Of a stretch of 64,000 nt of DNA, positions 27,143-35,786 are shown in pieces. Each line of letters opens with the position of its first letter. Within the stretch, counting starts at the first letter, position 1. This stretch comes from Chryseobacterium pennae (GTDB lineage Bacteria; Bacteroidota; Bacteroidia; Flavobacteriales; Weeksellaceae), in NCBI RefSeq assembly GCF_003385515.1, contig NZ_QNVT01000024.1, positions 1 to 64,000 on the forward strand. Reading direction: 5' to 3'. A model generated the notes under the pieces. The model saw only the letters and a list, made by a program, of their open reading frames with translations, was not told where the DNA came from and ran no database searches. The position numbers and the translations under genes are program-made.

Positions 27143-27997
27143 ATGAAAAAAATAGTAATCCTAATTCCTTTGTTTCTTTTTTCAAAATTCTTTTCACAAT
27201 TCAATACGGTTTCATACAGTGGCAGGCTCAACAGTATTGCGGTTGCCCCTCTTTCAGAAAATCGTTTTGAAGGAAATTTCCTCTCCTACCACATTGAAGG
27301 CAGAACCGGAAAAAAGCTAAAAGAAATAAAGGAGCCTGATAAAAGAAAAGTTTCAGAAGCCGCTGAAACAAAAGGGTCCTCAAAAAAGCAGAAAACCCAA
27401 TCAAAATCTTTCTTCCGGGAACAAACCCCTGAAACTGAGAAAAAGGAAGCAGATGATCTGGAAGAAGATCATCCGTTAGAAGAAGATCCTGATGAAATAT
27501 CCAGAAAAAAGCTGCGGTATAAAAAGTTGGACCTTATTACTGAGGGCAATTATGATTTTCCGGAAGAACAGATGGTTTTTATGCCTCTCAAAAAAATGAT
27601 CGTTACCTCAAATTATGGAAACCGTTTCCATCCGGTAGATAAGGTAGAGAAATTCCATGCAGGAGTGGATCTACGTGCCAATGGTGATTATGTATTTGCT
27701 GTATTGGACGGCATTGTAACAGATGCAGGTTACAGTGGTGGTGCCGGAAACTACATCAAAATACGGCACGGTGATTTTGAAACGGTCTATATGCACCTTT
27801 CCAGGACTTTGTTTTCTGAAGGAGATATTATCTATGCCGGGGATATTATTGCCCTGAGCGGTAATACCGGAAAAAGTACTGCTCCACATTTACATTTTGC
27901 CGTCAAAGAAAACGGGAGATATATCAATCCCATTCAATTTTTAAATGAATTAATACAAACCAATAACGCTTTAGCAGATTATAACAATGGAAAATAA
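27143..27997 (+). CDS. LytM/M23-type peptidoglycan endopeptidase
   Basis: A 284-aa exported peptidase with a signal peptide (hydrophobic to about residue 19), a charged, disordered linker (about 50-135) and a C-terminal M23 domain. Zinc ligands are visible: His172 and Asp176 (HAGVD), and His249 and His251 (HLHF). It probably opens the cell wall for assembly of the conjugation channel. It overlaps the next gene by 11 nt. Confidence 0.87.
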   Translation: MKKIVILIPLFLFSKFFSQFNTVSYSGRLNSIAVAPLSENRFEGNFLSYHIEGRTGKKLKEIKEPDKRKVSEAAETKGSSKKQKTQSKSFFREQTPETEKKEADDLEEDHPLEEDPDEISRKKLRYKKLDLITEGNYDFPEEQMVFMPLKKMIVTSNYGNRFHPVDKVEKFHAGVDLRANGDYVFAVLDGIVTDAGYSGGAGNYIKIRHGDFETVYMHLSRTLFSEGDIIYAGDIIALSGNTGKSTAPHLHFAVKENGRYINPIQFLNELIQTNNALADYNNGK

Positions 27998-29165
27998 CAC
28001 AACATTCCTTACAGACGATTTAAAGAAATTCGGAATCATGACCGAAGACAATCAGTTCTCCCAAAAGCTTTCGCAACAGGAAGTTTATAACTTCCTCAAA
28101 GGAGGAGTCCTTATTGCCGAAAACGACCAAAACAGGCTGACTTTTAAAATAGCGGACGACAAGCTCAATGTCAATGCCTACACCAAAGATTGGATAAGCC
28201 ATCAGGATTTGTCTTCAGCGGAATTACTCGAAATCACATCCAAAAATGCCAATCTTTATAAAGTGATGGCTGATTATGGCACCATAACCCACATCGGGAA
28301 AAACCATTTCAACAATAACCCTGAAAATGAGATCACACTTTTTGTGGAAGTTGAAAATGAAAGAGGAAAAACAAGGTTTTTTGGAAACAAGCTGGAAGAA
28401 GGCCTTGCGGGCTTTAAAATCGGGGATAAGGTTCAAATTAACCAGACCGGAATTGAGAAAGCTACCCTGCATGCCAATATAGAAAGGGAAGTAAAGGAGA
28501 TGACCAGATATGACAATCTCTTTATCATTCGTCCTTTGGACGAAAAAAACAGGCAGTTCCAATCCAGGCTTTTTGAACTGGATAACAAGGATAAGACCAT
28601 CAAAGATATTGATACCACCAAATATGAGCTGCAAACGGTAAACGGACATACCCTGTCGGAAAAGCAGCTTCAGCTGCTCCGAAAAGGAAAAGAAGTGAAG
28701 CTCGATAATGAAACCACCATTCAGCTAAGCCCGAAAGCGGATAATGAAAAAGGGCTTTCTGCTTCCGTGAAAATGCTGCTTATTACTTCCATTACAATTG
28801 ATGGTGGACTGACATTTCTGATCCTTAAAGGAATTCAGAAATTAGCAAAAATGCAGGAAGAGAATCAAAAACAGCAGGAAAGCCAAAAATACCTTGCAGA
28901 GCTTCAAAAACTCAAAGGTTTTCTTCAGTCCAAAGCAGAGCAATATCCAGACAATAAGAAAATCATTACCGATTTGAATATTGTGGGAAAAGAAATTTCC
29001 AATGTCCAGACCAGGGTTTCTGAAAATCAAGAAAAGAATAAAGACACAGTAAGCTTAAAGGTAGGTGATCCTGACCTGTTTGAAGATGCTAATCAGAAGA
29101 AAGAAGAGGAAAAGAGGAATGAAGAGGACACTCGTAAATCACAATCTTTTTCCAGAGGAAGATAA
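27987..29165 (+). CDS. DUF4099/DUF3945-like conjugation accessory protein
   Basis: A 392-aa protein resembling the DUF4099/DUF3945 proteins of Bacteroidota mobile elements. The N-terminal half has mixed alpha/beta composition. Residues 190-240 contain KYELQTVNGHTLSEKQLQLL, a repeated-helix motif of that family. One hydrophobic stretch lies near residues 262-280. The C-terminal ~110 residues are Lys/Glu/Gln-rich coiled coil. It overlaps the peptidase gene by 11 nt. The function is unknown. Confidence 0.6.
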   Translation: MENNTTFLTDDLKKFGIMTEDNQFSQKLSQQEVYNFLKGGVLIAENDQNRLTFKIADDKLNVNAYTKDWISHQDLSSAELLEITSKNANLYKVMADYGTITHIGKNHFNNNPENEITLFVEVENERGKTRFFGNKLEEGLAGFKIGDKVQINQTGIEKATLHANIEREVKEMTRYDNLFIIRPLDEKNRQFQSRLFELDNKDKTIKDIDTTKYELQTVNGHTLSEKQLQLLRKGKEVKLDNETTIQLSPKADNEKGLSASVKMLLITSITIDGGLTFLILKGIQKLAKMQEENQKQQESQKYLAELQKLKGFLQSKAEQYPDNKKIITDLNIVGKEISNVQTRVSENQEKNKDTVSLKVGDPDLFEDANQKKEEEKRNEEDTRKSQSFSRGR

Positions 29166-29181
29166 TAGTAAGCTTATAGTA

Positions 29182-29790
29182 ATGCAGCTGGATTTAGAGA
29201 CCCTTCAATTATTCGAGGGGAAGATAAGTGAGGGTGGCAATCTGTATTTTTCAGGAAGTAATGAAAATTCATGGTGTATCGTTTATCGTGATTTTACTAG
29301 TGTAGAAACAGAGAATTTTTATAAGATTATCAGTCCTTTCGGGGATATACTGATTTACAATATGTATTGCTTCCGGTATATTCAGGAAGCAATACTGTTT
29401 TTTCAGGTTAAGAAAGGAGATTATTTCAGGAATGCCCTTATTATCATTTCAGGGCTGGGCAGTAATCAATTTGTTATAACCTATCTGATTAAGAATTATG
29501 TTCAAAATGATCAGAAGATTCCCAAGCTCCATTTTTTTCATTCCGAAGGAAATTTTGAGATGGCCGCACTATACCTTGAGCTCCTGGACAAAAAAATTAT
29601 TTACAGAACAATAAAGTCCAATGAAGAAAATTTTCTGAAAATATGGTACAAATCCATACAAATTCAGATCAGTTTTAAGCAAATCAGTAAATCCAGGATT
29701 TGTTTTTTGCTGGGAATTAATGACCGGAAATACAGTATCCGCAACCACTTAATATCACAATACATAGGAAACCGGAGCCTTTCGTGGTAA
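29182..29790 (+). CDS. Hypothetical protein, possibly Toprim-like
   Basis: A 202-aa protein I do not firmly recognise. It has alternating hydrophobic strands and helices (NALIIISGLGSNQFVITYLI, KIPKLHFFHSEGNFEMAALY) that recall the Toprim-type domains of Bacteroidota mobile-element proteins, but the acidic catalytic pattern is not obvious. ATG 29182 gives a 16-bp gap after the previous gene. An in-frame ATG at 29119 would overlap it by 47 nt and add 21 residues. Confidence 0.55.
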   Translation: MQLDLETLQLFEGKISEGGNLYFSGSNENSWCIVYRDFTSVETENFYKIISPFGDILIYNMYCFRYIQEAILFFQVKKGDYFRNALIIISGLGSNQFVITYLIKNYVQNDQKIPKLHFFHSEGNFEMAALYLELLDKKIIYRTIKSNEENFLKIWYKSIQIQISFKQISKSRICFLLGINDRKYSIRNHLISQYIGNRSLSW

Positions 29791-29816
29791 ATAAATAATC
29801 TTAAAAGCATGAAATT

Positions 29817-31541
29817 ATGGATGTACATACAGATTTTGAATTTGAAGCCAAGGTATTATCTGATTATTATAAAAATGGAGATAAAAGCATTTGGCTAATA
29901 GAAGGACTAAGAGGTTCCCTTTACACTGAAATTAACTCTTTTCATTCTTTGATTGAAAATCTTCAAAACAGGAAAGGAATGTTTGAAGGAATTCCAATTA
30001 TTCTAGAACCCTTTCGCTCATCGGATGAAAGCTTTAGTGTAAACATTATAAACGATAAGGAAAGAATGGAATTGGTTTCTCAATTACAATCTGTTCAGCT
30101 TGCAGAAAGAAATGACAAAAATTTTTCTATTGAAAAAATTGCAAACCAAGACTTAGACGAAACTTTTAGTGAGATTTCTGATCTGTACCTTCAGCAGATA
30201 CGGAATGCAGAGAATACTGATCTCAGTGCTATCAGGGAAGCTTCAAAACTCTATTCCTTACTTTCTGATAACCAAAAAGAAGACTATTTAGAGTCACTAG
30301 AAACTCTGCTTCATTATGATTTTGAAGATAATGAGATATCAATCGAAGACATCGAAAGTTTTCTTTTTCAGGTACGGGAAACTCTTTCTTTTCCTCCCAA
30401 TGAGGATAGTTTAATTAATGATAATCAAAACAATAAACAATTAAAAATTATGGAAAACAACCTATTCGAAAGCAAAAAAGCAGATTTACAGGTGAAAATT
30501 GAATTACCTGGGCAGGAAAAACCTTTCTTCGATAAAATGTCTACGCCTAATAATCTGGTCACTCAGATTCAAAAAGCAGGACAAAAGCTCGAAGAAAAAG
30601 AAAGCCTTAGCATAAGTATCAACGGGGCTTCCTTTGAAATTCCGAAAGAAAAAACGGAAAAAGGAAACATTCTGGAGACTGTTCAATCGGAATATGAAAA
30701 AGTACAGAAAGATAATACCCAGGCAAAAGAAACAACCGATGATGAAGAGGCTAAGCGGACTGAATCCCAACAGAATGAAGCTCCTGCTAAACAGAAAGAA
30801 AAAACAAACTTTGGATACCTGAAAGACCAGATCAAATATCTGGGAATGGGTGAAGATCCTGCCATGCATAAAGAGCTGGCAAAAAAGACAGGTTCAGGAG
30901 TCAAAGAATTTTCTATGGTAATCACTTCAGATAAAGCTTCTTTTAAAAATAATAAGGTAGAATTTACGCTTAATTTTCAAAAATCTTCTGCAAACAATAA
31001 AGTGTACCTTAATACTTTTCAGGCTGCTCTTAAGAACGAAGAAAAGAATATAGAGCTAACCCACACATTTTCTGCAAATGGCAGAATTACAGCCAAAGAA
31101 GCGATTAATCTTCTGGAAGGAAGATCGGTAAAAACGGAAATTAATAGCAAGCATTCCGATGAAAAGGAAGAAGCATTTATAAAACTTCTGCTGAGTGAAG
31201 AAAAAAATGAAAAGGGTAATTTTAAGCTCCAGGTATTCAATAAGAATTACGGTATTGATGTGGAAAAAATCATGGCTAAATCCAAATTGGTTTTTGATGA
31301 TGAAAAGCATAAAGAGATTACCCAAAAATCGTTGGAAAAGGGAAATATTGTCTCAGTAAAGTTCTCGGATCAGAATAATAAAGTGACAGAGGGAAAAGCA
31401 ATTCTGAATCCCCAGTACAAAATGCTCAATTTGTACGATAACAAAATGAAGCGGGTCAATTCTAATGAACAAGCTTTTCAAAAGGATAATTCTGAGACAA
31501 AGGAAGTAAAAAACCAGCAGAATTATTCGCGTAAAATGTAG
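29817..31541 (+). CDS. DUF3945-like conjugation accessory protein with extra N-terminal domain
   Basis: A 574-aa protein. Residues 1-205 form an acidic, helical region of unknown family that is AT-rich in codon use. From about residue 212 (MENNLFESKKADLQ) it changes to a body with a Lys/Glu/Gln linker (about 285-330) and a C-terminal part (335-560) whose ITAKEAINLLEGRSVK and NPQYKMLNLYDNKMKR segments are DUF3945-like. It may be a fusion; an internal start near 30450 is possible. It sits 26 bp after the previous gene. Confidence 0.6.
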   Translation: MDVHTDFEFEAKVLSDYYKNGDKSIWLIEGLRGSLYTEINSFHSLIENLQNRKGMFEGIPIILEPFRSSDESFSVNIINDKERMELVSQLQSVQLAERNDKNFSIEKIANQDLDETFSEISDLYLQQIRNAENTDLSAIREASKLYSLLSDNQKEDYLESLETLLHYDFEDNEISIEDIESFLFQVRETLSFPPNEDSLINDNQNNKQLKIMENNLFESKKADLQVKIELPGQEKPFFDKMSTPNNLVTQIQKAGQKLEEKESLSISINGASFEIPKEKTEKGNILETVQSEYEKVQKDNTQAKETTDDEEAKRTESQQNEAPAKQKEKTNFGYLKDQIKYLGMGEDPAMHKELAKKTGSGVKEFSMVITSDKASFKNNKVEFTLNFQKSSANNKVYLNTFQAALKNEEKNIELTHTFSANGRITAKEAINLLEGRSVKTEINSKHSDEKEEAFIKLLLSEEKNEKGNFKLQVFNKNYGIDVEKIMAKSKLVFDDEKHKEITQKSLEKGNIVSVKFSDQNNKVTEGKAILNPQYKMLNLYDNKMKRVNSNEQAFQKDNSETKEVKNQQNYSRKM

Positions 31542-31549
31542 CGGGAATT

Positions 31550-32254
31550 ATGAAAAATTACTTTTTAATAGTAATACTTTCCCTTTTTGTTTCGTGCAAT
31601 AAAAACACAAGAATCCGGAGTGAAAAGGGAGGTATTGATGTAGTTACCAATATTTATTATAATGCTTCTAAAGGGCTGGATGACCATCAGCAGATTGTTA
31701 TTTCCAAAATTAATTATTGGGATCGCAATATTATTGAGCTGGTTCCCAATATCAATATACCGGAAATTATCGACAGTATATTTTATATCAGGGATTCAAT
31801 ATATTTTAATGCAGGAAGTCGGACACAGGCCAAAACACTCATCTTTAAGGAAAGGGAGGTTCACGAGATGCCGAAAAATCTATATCAAAAAAAACATGGA
31901 GCTATTTGGGTGAATATTCCAATCTATGGTTATGATAAGAGAAAAAATCTGACTGATACCATACTTTATGGTAAAAAGCAGTTCAAAAGGTTTCAAGTCT
32001 TTACTCCGGAAAATTATAGTATTTTCTATATTACCAAAACCGATACGATTCTTCCTTATTCCCTTAATCCCATTGCGGATCAGGATTACGGAGGCAGATT
32101 GGAACGGATTGACAGCTATGACAAGAAAAGGGATCTGTTCACTACCGTGGTATTATTGCCAAGAAAACATCTGGATAAAGAAGCAGAAGAAATTTTTGAA
32201 TATAATTATGCTATCGATCACATGTACTTAAATCCTAGGCAAAATGAAAAATAA
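31550..32254 (+). CDS. Lipoprotein at the end of the tra region
   Basis: A 234-aa predicted lipoprotein: signal sequence with lipobox LFVSC (Cys at about residue 16), then a soluble domain. I do not recognise the family. It lies 8 bp after the previous gene and is the last gene before a cluster of terminators. A role in entry exclusion or the outer part of the mating channel would be reasonable but is inference. Confidence 0.6.
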   Translation: MKNYFLIVILSLFVSCNKNTRIRSEKGGIDVVTNIYYNASKGLDDHQQIVISKINYWDRNIIELVPNINIPEIIDSIFYIRDSIYFNAGSRTQAKTLIFKEREVHEMPKNLYQKKHGAIWVNIPIYGYDKRKNLTDTILYGKKQFKRFQVFTPENYSIFYITKTDTILPYSLNPIADQDYGGRLERIDSYDKKRDLFTTVVLLPRKHLDKEAEEIFEYNYAIDHMYLNPRQNEK

Positions 32255-32411
32255 TCTCTGACATACGGCTTTGGATTGTTCATAAATTCATTTCAAATGG
32301 CAATTAAAGCCGGTTTTAAGAGCCCTTCAATATGAAAGGCTTATGTTTACAACAGCCTTTATTTATCATGTTTCGATTTTCAAAATTTTGCGATTAATTT
32401 TACTTATTTAT

Positions 32412-32449
32412 AAATCCCAGACTATGAAGCCTGGGATTTTTTATTTTTT
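32412..32449 (+). terminator. Hairpin terminator of the tra operon
   Basis: AAATCCCAG (32412-32420) and CTGGGATTT (32431-32439) form a perfect 9-bp stem with a 10-nt loop, followed by a T-rich tract. It lies about 160 bp after the last tra-region gene. Confidence 0.8.
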
Positions 32450-32450
32450 A

Positions 32451-32726
32451 CTAATATGTAAGCAATATGGTCAAAAAGCTTTGAAAATTATGTTGTTGTA
32501 TTTTCAGAATTTTATCAAAAGGTTTAATCATAATAATTTCCCCTACAGTCAGATTAAAAAGCTGGTCATTTATTAGTAAATATTTTGCATCGTCCTGTAC
32601 AAATAGATCAAAATGGATAGTTTTACTCCCAAAGAGAAAGGAACCATTGATTAAAATTACCTCTCCCCTTATAAATGGAGCATTAACTTTAATTTTGACT
32701 GTCTTATGTTTTTTTTTCTTTGTCAA
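32451..32726 (-). CDS. Possible small protein on the minus strand
   Basis: An open frame of 91 codons beginning with a lysine-rich stretch (MTKKKKHKTVKIKVNAPF) and continuing as alternating beta-type segments (IHFDLFVQDDAKYLLIND). It stands alone between terminators in a 930-bp gap (32255-33183) and no promoter was recognised. It is reported because the composition looks protein-like, but it may not be expressed. Confidence 0.3.
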   Translation of the reverse strand: MTKKKKHKTVKIKVNAPFIRGEVILINGSFLFGSKTIHFDLFVQDDAKYLLINDQLFNLTVGEIIMIKPFDKILKIQQHNFQSFLTILLTY

Positions 32727-32741
32727 TAAGGCAAATGAAAA

Positions 32742-32773
32742 CAGGAATCTCTCAGAAGATTTCCTGCTTTTTT
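32742..32773 (+). terminator. Hairpin terminator
   Basis: CAGGAATCT (32742-32750) pairs with AGATTTCCTG (32757-32766) with one bulged T, followed by a T-rich stretch. No plus-strand gene lies directly upstream. It may be a remnant of an earlier insertion. Confidence 0.6.
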
Positions 32774-32837
32774 CTCTTAATAGGAGATAAAAGATTTTTC
32801 CTTTTCTAATTTGATTAAGGGTAATAAAACCGGTAGC

Positions 32838-32863
32838 AAGGTCTATTTTTAGACCTTTTTTTT
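32838..32863 (+). terminator. Hairpin terminator
   Basis: AAGGTCTA (32838-32845) and TAGACCTT (32850-32857) form a perfect 8-bp stem with a TTTT loop, followed by a run of T residues. It is the third terminator-like hairpin in the 32255-33183 gap. Confidence 0.7.
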
Positions 32864-33104
32864 AATTGAATTATCAATCATGACGTAAATTTATTTTAGG
32901 TTTATTTTGGTTCTTTTTATAAGATTGATAATCAATGTGTTTTTATCGGAAATTGTACTGCGATTCCGAGGTGCAATTTAGGATCATGAACATTGGAATG
33001 AAAACTGTTATTGGTACTTTTCAGGAATAAAGACGTCCTGTTTCGGGAATTAATACCACAAAAAATTTTAAGTTAAACGGTATAATCTGAGCCAAAATGG
33101 GAGA

Positions 33105-33112
33105 TATATTTG
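33105..33112 (+). promoter_or_regulatory. Probable -7 box for the NUMOD4 gene
   Basis: TATATTTG matches the Bacteroidota -7 consensus TAnnTTTG and lies 71 bp upstream of the start at 33184. No clear -33 element was assigned. Confidence 0.4.
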
Positions 33113-33183
33113 ATCTTATAAAATTTCGTGTTAAATTAGATATTGAATTATAACAAGTAATTTACAATAGAAATTTTCGGCTT

Positions 33184-34839
33184 ATGAGACTACCTACTGA
33201 ATTAGGAGATGAATATGTAAATAAAGTCCTTTCCAATCTTTCCTTAGAAAATCTTCCGGGTGAAGAATGGAAGCTGATAGAAGGGTTTGAAAATTATGCT
33301 ATTTCAAATTATGGACGGGTGAAAAGCCTGGAACGTTGGGTTCCGCTTCCTGTCGGAGGAGATCAAAAAATATTGGACAGAATTATGAAACCGCAAGCCT
33401 TCAGGTATTTTAATAAACATCTAAAGGCTCATTTTTATAATGTGAGATGTAACCTCTCTATTGAAGGTAGGACATATGGAAAATCAGTGGCCCGTTTGGT
33501 CTACTATCATTTTGTTGAAAAATTTGATATGGACGATCTTTCATTTCGTATATCTTTTAAAGATGAAAATCAATTTAATGTACATTTCAGCAATCTGGAG
33601 AAGCTAACTGCTCATGAGGTTCGCAGTAAAGCGCTGAATACGGGTAGAGGCAAGAAGGGGAATTATCAGCAGGCAGTGAGCCAATACACGGTTGATGGTG
33701 ATTTTGTGGCCAGCTATGAAAGTATTTATGCTGCAAGTGAAACTTTGGGGATTCACCCCACCTATATTCTACCTGTCATCAATAAAAAAAAGACTACCGC
33801 AGGGAAGTATCGATGGTTTGCAAAAGATTATACGCCCACTGAGGAGGATTTTATACCGGAAACTAAAAGTAAACCGGAAAAGGTACTCAATACAAGCCTT
33901 TGGAAGACGCTTGGACAGCCCATAATTGATGAGAGTAATCCGCCGGCTTGTATGAATTTGTCGTTAAAAGATCTTCCTGGTGAAAGATGGGAACCGATTC
34001 CTGATTTTGAAAAATATTTTGCCATCTCTAATAAAGGGAGGATAAAACGGTTAAACAGTTGGACACAGAATAGAAACAAAACTTTCTGGAAAGAGCATAT
34101 TATTTCAATCTTTGTATTAAGGCCCCATAGTAAAACCAGTTATTTTTATACTAAAGTAAGCTATAATGGAAGAAGTTATCCTATAGCAATTACCCGACTG
34201 CTTTATTATTGTTTTATAGAAAAATTTGACCTTAAAGATAAAAATCTGGTGATTGTAAACGAAAGTAATCCACAGTGGGATATCGATATTTCGAAATTAA
34301 CCTTACAGTCTGCTAATGATATACTTAAGGAAAGAAATAAACAGTATGCCACCAAAGTGAGGACAATTCTTAATTCAAAAAAAGTATTCAACGACTCTCT
34401 ATGGGAAAAGTTAGGTAAACCCCGGATTAATAAGAAGAATCCACCTGCCATTTTCGATTTATCCCTAAGAGACTTACCCGACGAGAATTGGAAACCATTA
34501 CCCGGCTTTTACGGTAAATATGTTATCTCCAATAAAGGAAGAGTAAAACGATTGAGTGGATGGGGAGTAGGTAATCATTTTTATAAAGAGGAGCAGATTA
34601 TCTCTCTCAACTTAAAGAAATCTGAATCCCCTTTTCTTTATTTTTATCTTCATAAGAAGGAAGATATAAATCCCAAAAGGCTTTTACGGCTGCTTTACTA
34701 TTGTTTTGTCGAAGAATTTGATCTGAATAACAGAACGCTGCGGGTTGTTAGTGAAAATCAGCGGCTATGGGAGATAGACCTGTCAAAGCTATCCCTACGT
34801 TCTATGGTAGATTCCTTCAAAAATAATTATAAAAAGTAG
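33184..34839 (+). CDS. Triple NUMOD4-repeat protein lacking an HNH active site
   Basis: A 551-aa protein built from three NUMOD4-like units starting near residues 26 (GEEWKLIEGFENYAISNYGR), 266 (GERWEPIPDF) and 433 (DENWKPLPGF), each ending in a G-R-(V/I)-K motif. The first unit is followed by a NUMOD1-like segment (about 165-220, QYTVDGDFVASYESIYAASE). Units two and three are preceded by a shared linker (SLW..LG.P...NPPA...LSL.DLP). NUMOD4 modules usually accompany HNH homing endonucleases. Here the His-containing HNH segment is degenerate in every unit (KDENQFNVHFSNLEKLT in the first). It is probably a DNA-binding or regulatory protein derived from such enzymes. Confidence 0.75.
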   Translation: MRLPTELGDEYVNKVLSNLSLENLPGEEWKLIEGFENYAISNYGRVKSLERWVPLPVGGDQKILDRIMKPQAFRYFNKHLKAHFYNVRCNLSIEGRTYGKSVARLVYYHFVEKFDMDDLSFRISFKDENQFNVHFSNLEKLTAHEVRSKALNTGRGKKGNYQQAVSQYTVDGDFVASYESIYAASETLGIHPTYILPVINKKKTTAGKYRWFAKDYTPTEEDFIPETKSKPEKVLNTSLWKTLGQPIIDESNPPACMNLSLKDLPGERWEPIPDFEKYFAISNKGRIKRLNSWTQNRNKTFWKEHIISIFVLRPHSKTSYFYTKVSYNGRSYPIAITRLLYYCFIEKFDLKDKNLVIVNESNPQWDIDISKLTLQSANDILKERNKQYATKVRTILNSKKVFNDSLWEKLGKPRINKKNPPAIFDLSLRDLPDENWKPLPGFYGKYVISNKGRVKRLSGWGVGNHFYKEEQIISLNLKKSESPFLYFYLHKKEDINPKRLLRLLYYCFVEEFDLNNRTLRVVSENQRLWEIDLSKLSLRSMVDSFKNNYKK

Positions 34840-34889
34840 AGATCCTTTGAATCTTTTTACACAGGCTTTGGAATCCTTAAACAATGCTT

Positions 34890-35593
34890 CTATCTTTCGT
34901 CGTTCTTAGTTTGATTAAAAGTAATCATTTCCAGTTTGTCTATATCTGTTATATAGGAATCAATAGAAAAGCATGTTATTTTTCCCTCATCTTCATACAT
35001 ATACCAGGTGGTTTCACTACCATATGGATTAAAGGTAATAATTCCTTCCCAGTTTTCCCATTGTCCAAATGATTTATGCTTTAGATTACCATTTATAATC
35101 CTGGTTGCAAGCCTTAGTAATGTAGTATTTTCTTTTGTCTCAAAAGTTAAAATAAGCTTATAGGCATTAATATTTTCTGAGACATATGTTTTTTGGTATT
35201 ATAAAAATCACCTGAGAAATTAGATTTGTTAGGATTAGGTTTTTCATAGAACAGAAATAAAGCCTGTTTCTTTCTTGCATTAGCCTGATAGCTTCCATAT
35301 ACCTGTGAGCCTGTTTCACAAGGAAGAACTTCTGCATAATATTCATATCCCTTTTCTCCTTTCTCATTGATTCCTGTTGAAGAAAAGATAGATACAGGAT
35401 TATCAGTAAGATAAGAATAACCTAAGGGAGTATTTCTGTAATCATGGAAGGGGCTTCTGTAATCAGGAGAATTATCTTTGTTGATAATGGTGTTCGCAAA
35501 AGTATTGTTTCCAGTAAATCCTTGATTTACCTCTTCAAAGGAAAGTATTTTGAACTGGGATAAATCACCAAATTCGTCATCAAATTCTTCCAT
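34890..35593 (-). pseudogene. Hypothetical gene interrupted by a frameshift in an A6 run
   Basis: The frame opening at 35593 runs 148 codons and stops at 35147. Reading one extra A at the A6 run (T6 at 35189-35194 on the plus strand) opens a second frame down to a stop at 34892-34890, with protein-like sequence including SFGQWENWEGIITFNPYGS and ITFNQTKNDER. The joined protein would be about 230 aa. The N-terminal part is acidic (MEEFDDEFGDLSQF). Family unknown. Homopolymer position suggests an indel, in nature or in the assembly; slippage-based expression is possible but less likely. Confidence 0.65.
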
Positions 35594-35639
35594 AAGCTTT
35601 GTTTTAGCAATTAATATTTTATTTTAATGTTTCTAAAAG

Positions 35640-35647
35640 CAAAGCTA
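35640..35647 (-). promoter_or_regulatory. Probable -7 box of the frameshifted gene
   Basis: On the minus strand this reads TAGCTTTG, matching TAnnTTTG, 47 bp upstream of the ATG at 35593. Its presence suggests the gene was transcribed. Confidence 0.45.
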
Positions 35648-35766
35648 AATCTTGACTACGCCAAAAGGTGACGTATTAAAAATACATTTTTATAATTTGA
35701 TTTTTAATTGGACTGTCTGATGAGCTTTTCAGAATAAATTATTTTCTATTTTTAGAATTAAGTTCT

Positions 35767-35774
35767 TACTTTTG
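35767..35774 (+). promoter_or_regulatory. -7 box placing transcription start next to the hydrolase ATG
   Basis: TACTTTTG matches TAnnTTTG. With the usual spacing transcription would start near 35781, only a few bases before ATG 35787 and downstream of the alternative TTG at 35772. It decides the start codon for the following gene and implies an almost leaderless mRNA. Confidence 0.5.
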
Positions 35775-35786
35775 AAAACAGCATTT

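Noticed and set aside
35189..35194. Programmed -1 frameshift at the A6 run
   Set aside because: The six A residues sit as two in-frame AAA codons, not in the canonical X XXY YYZ arrangement, and no clear downstream stimulatory hairpin was noted; an indel is simpler.
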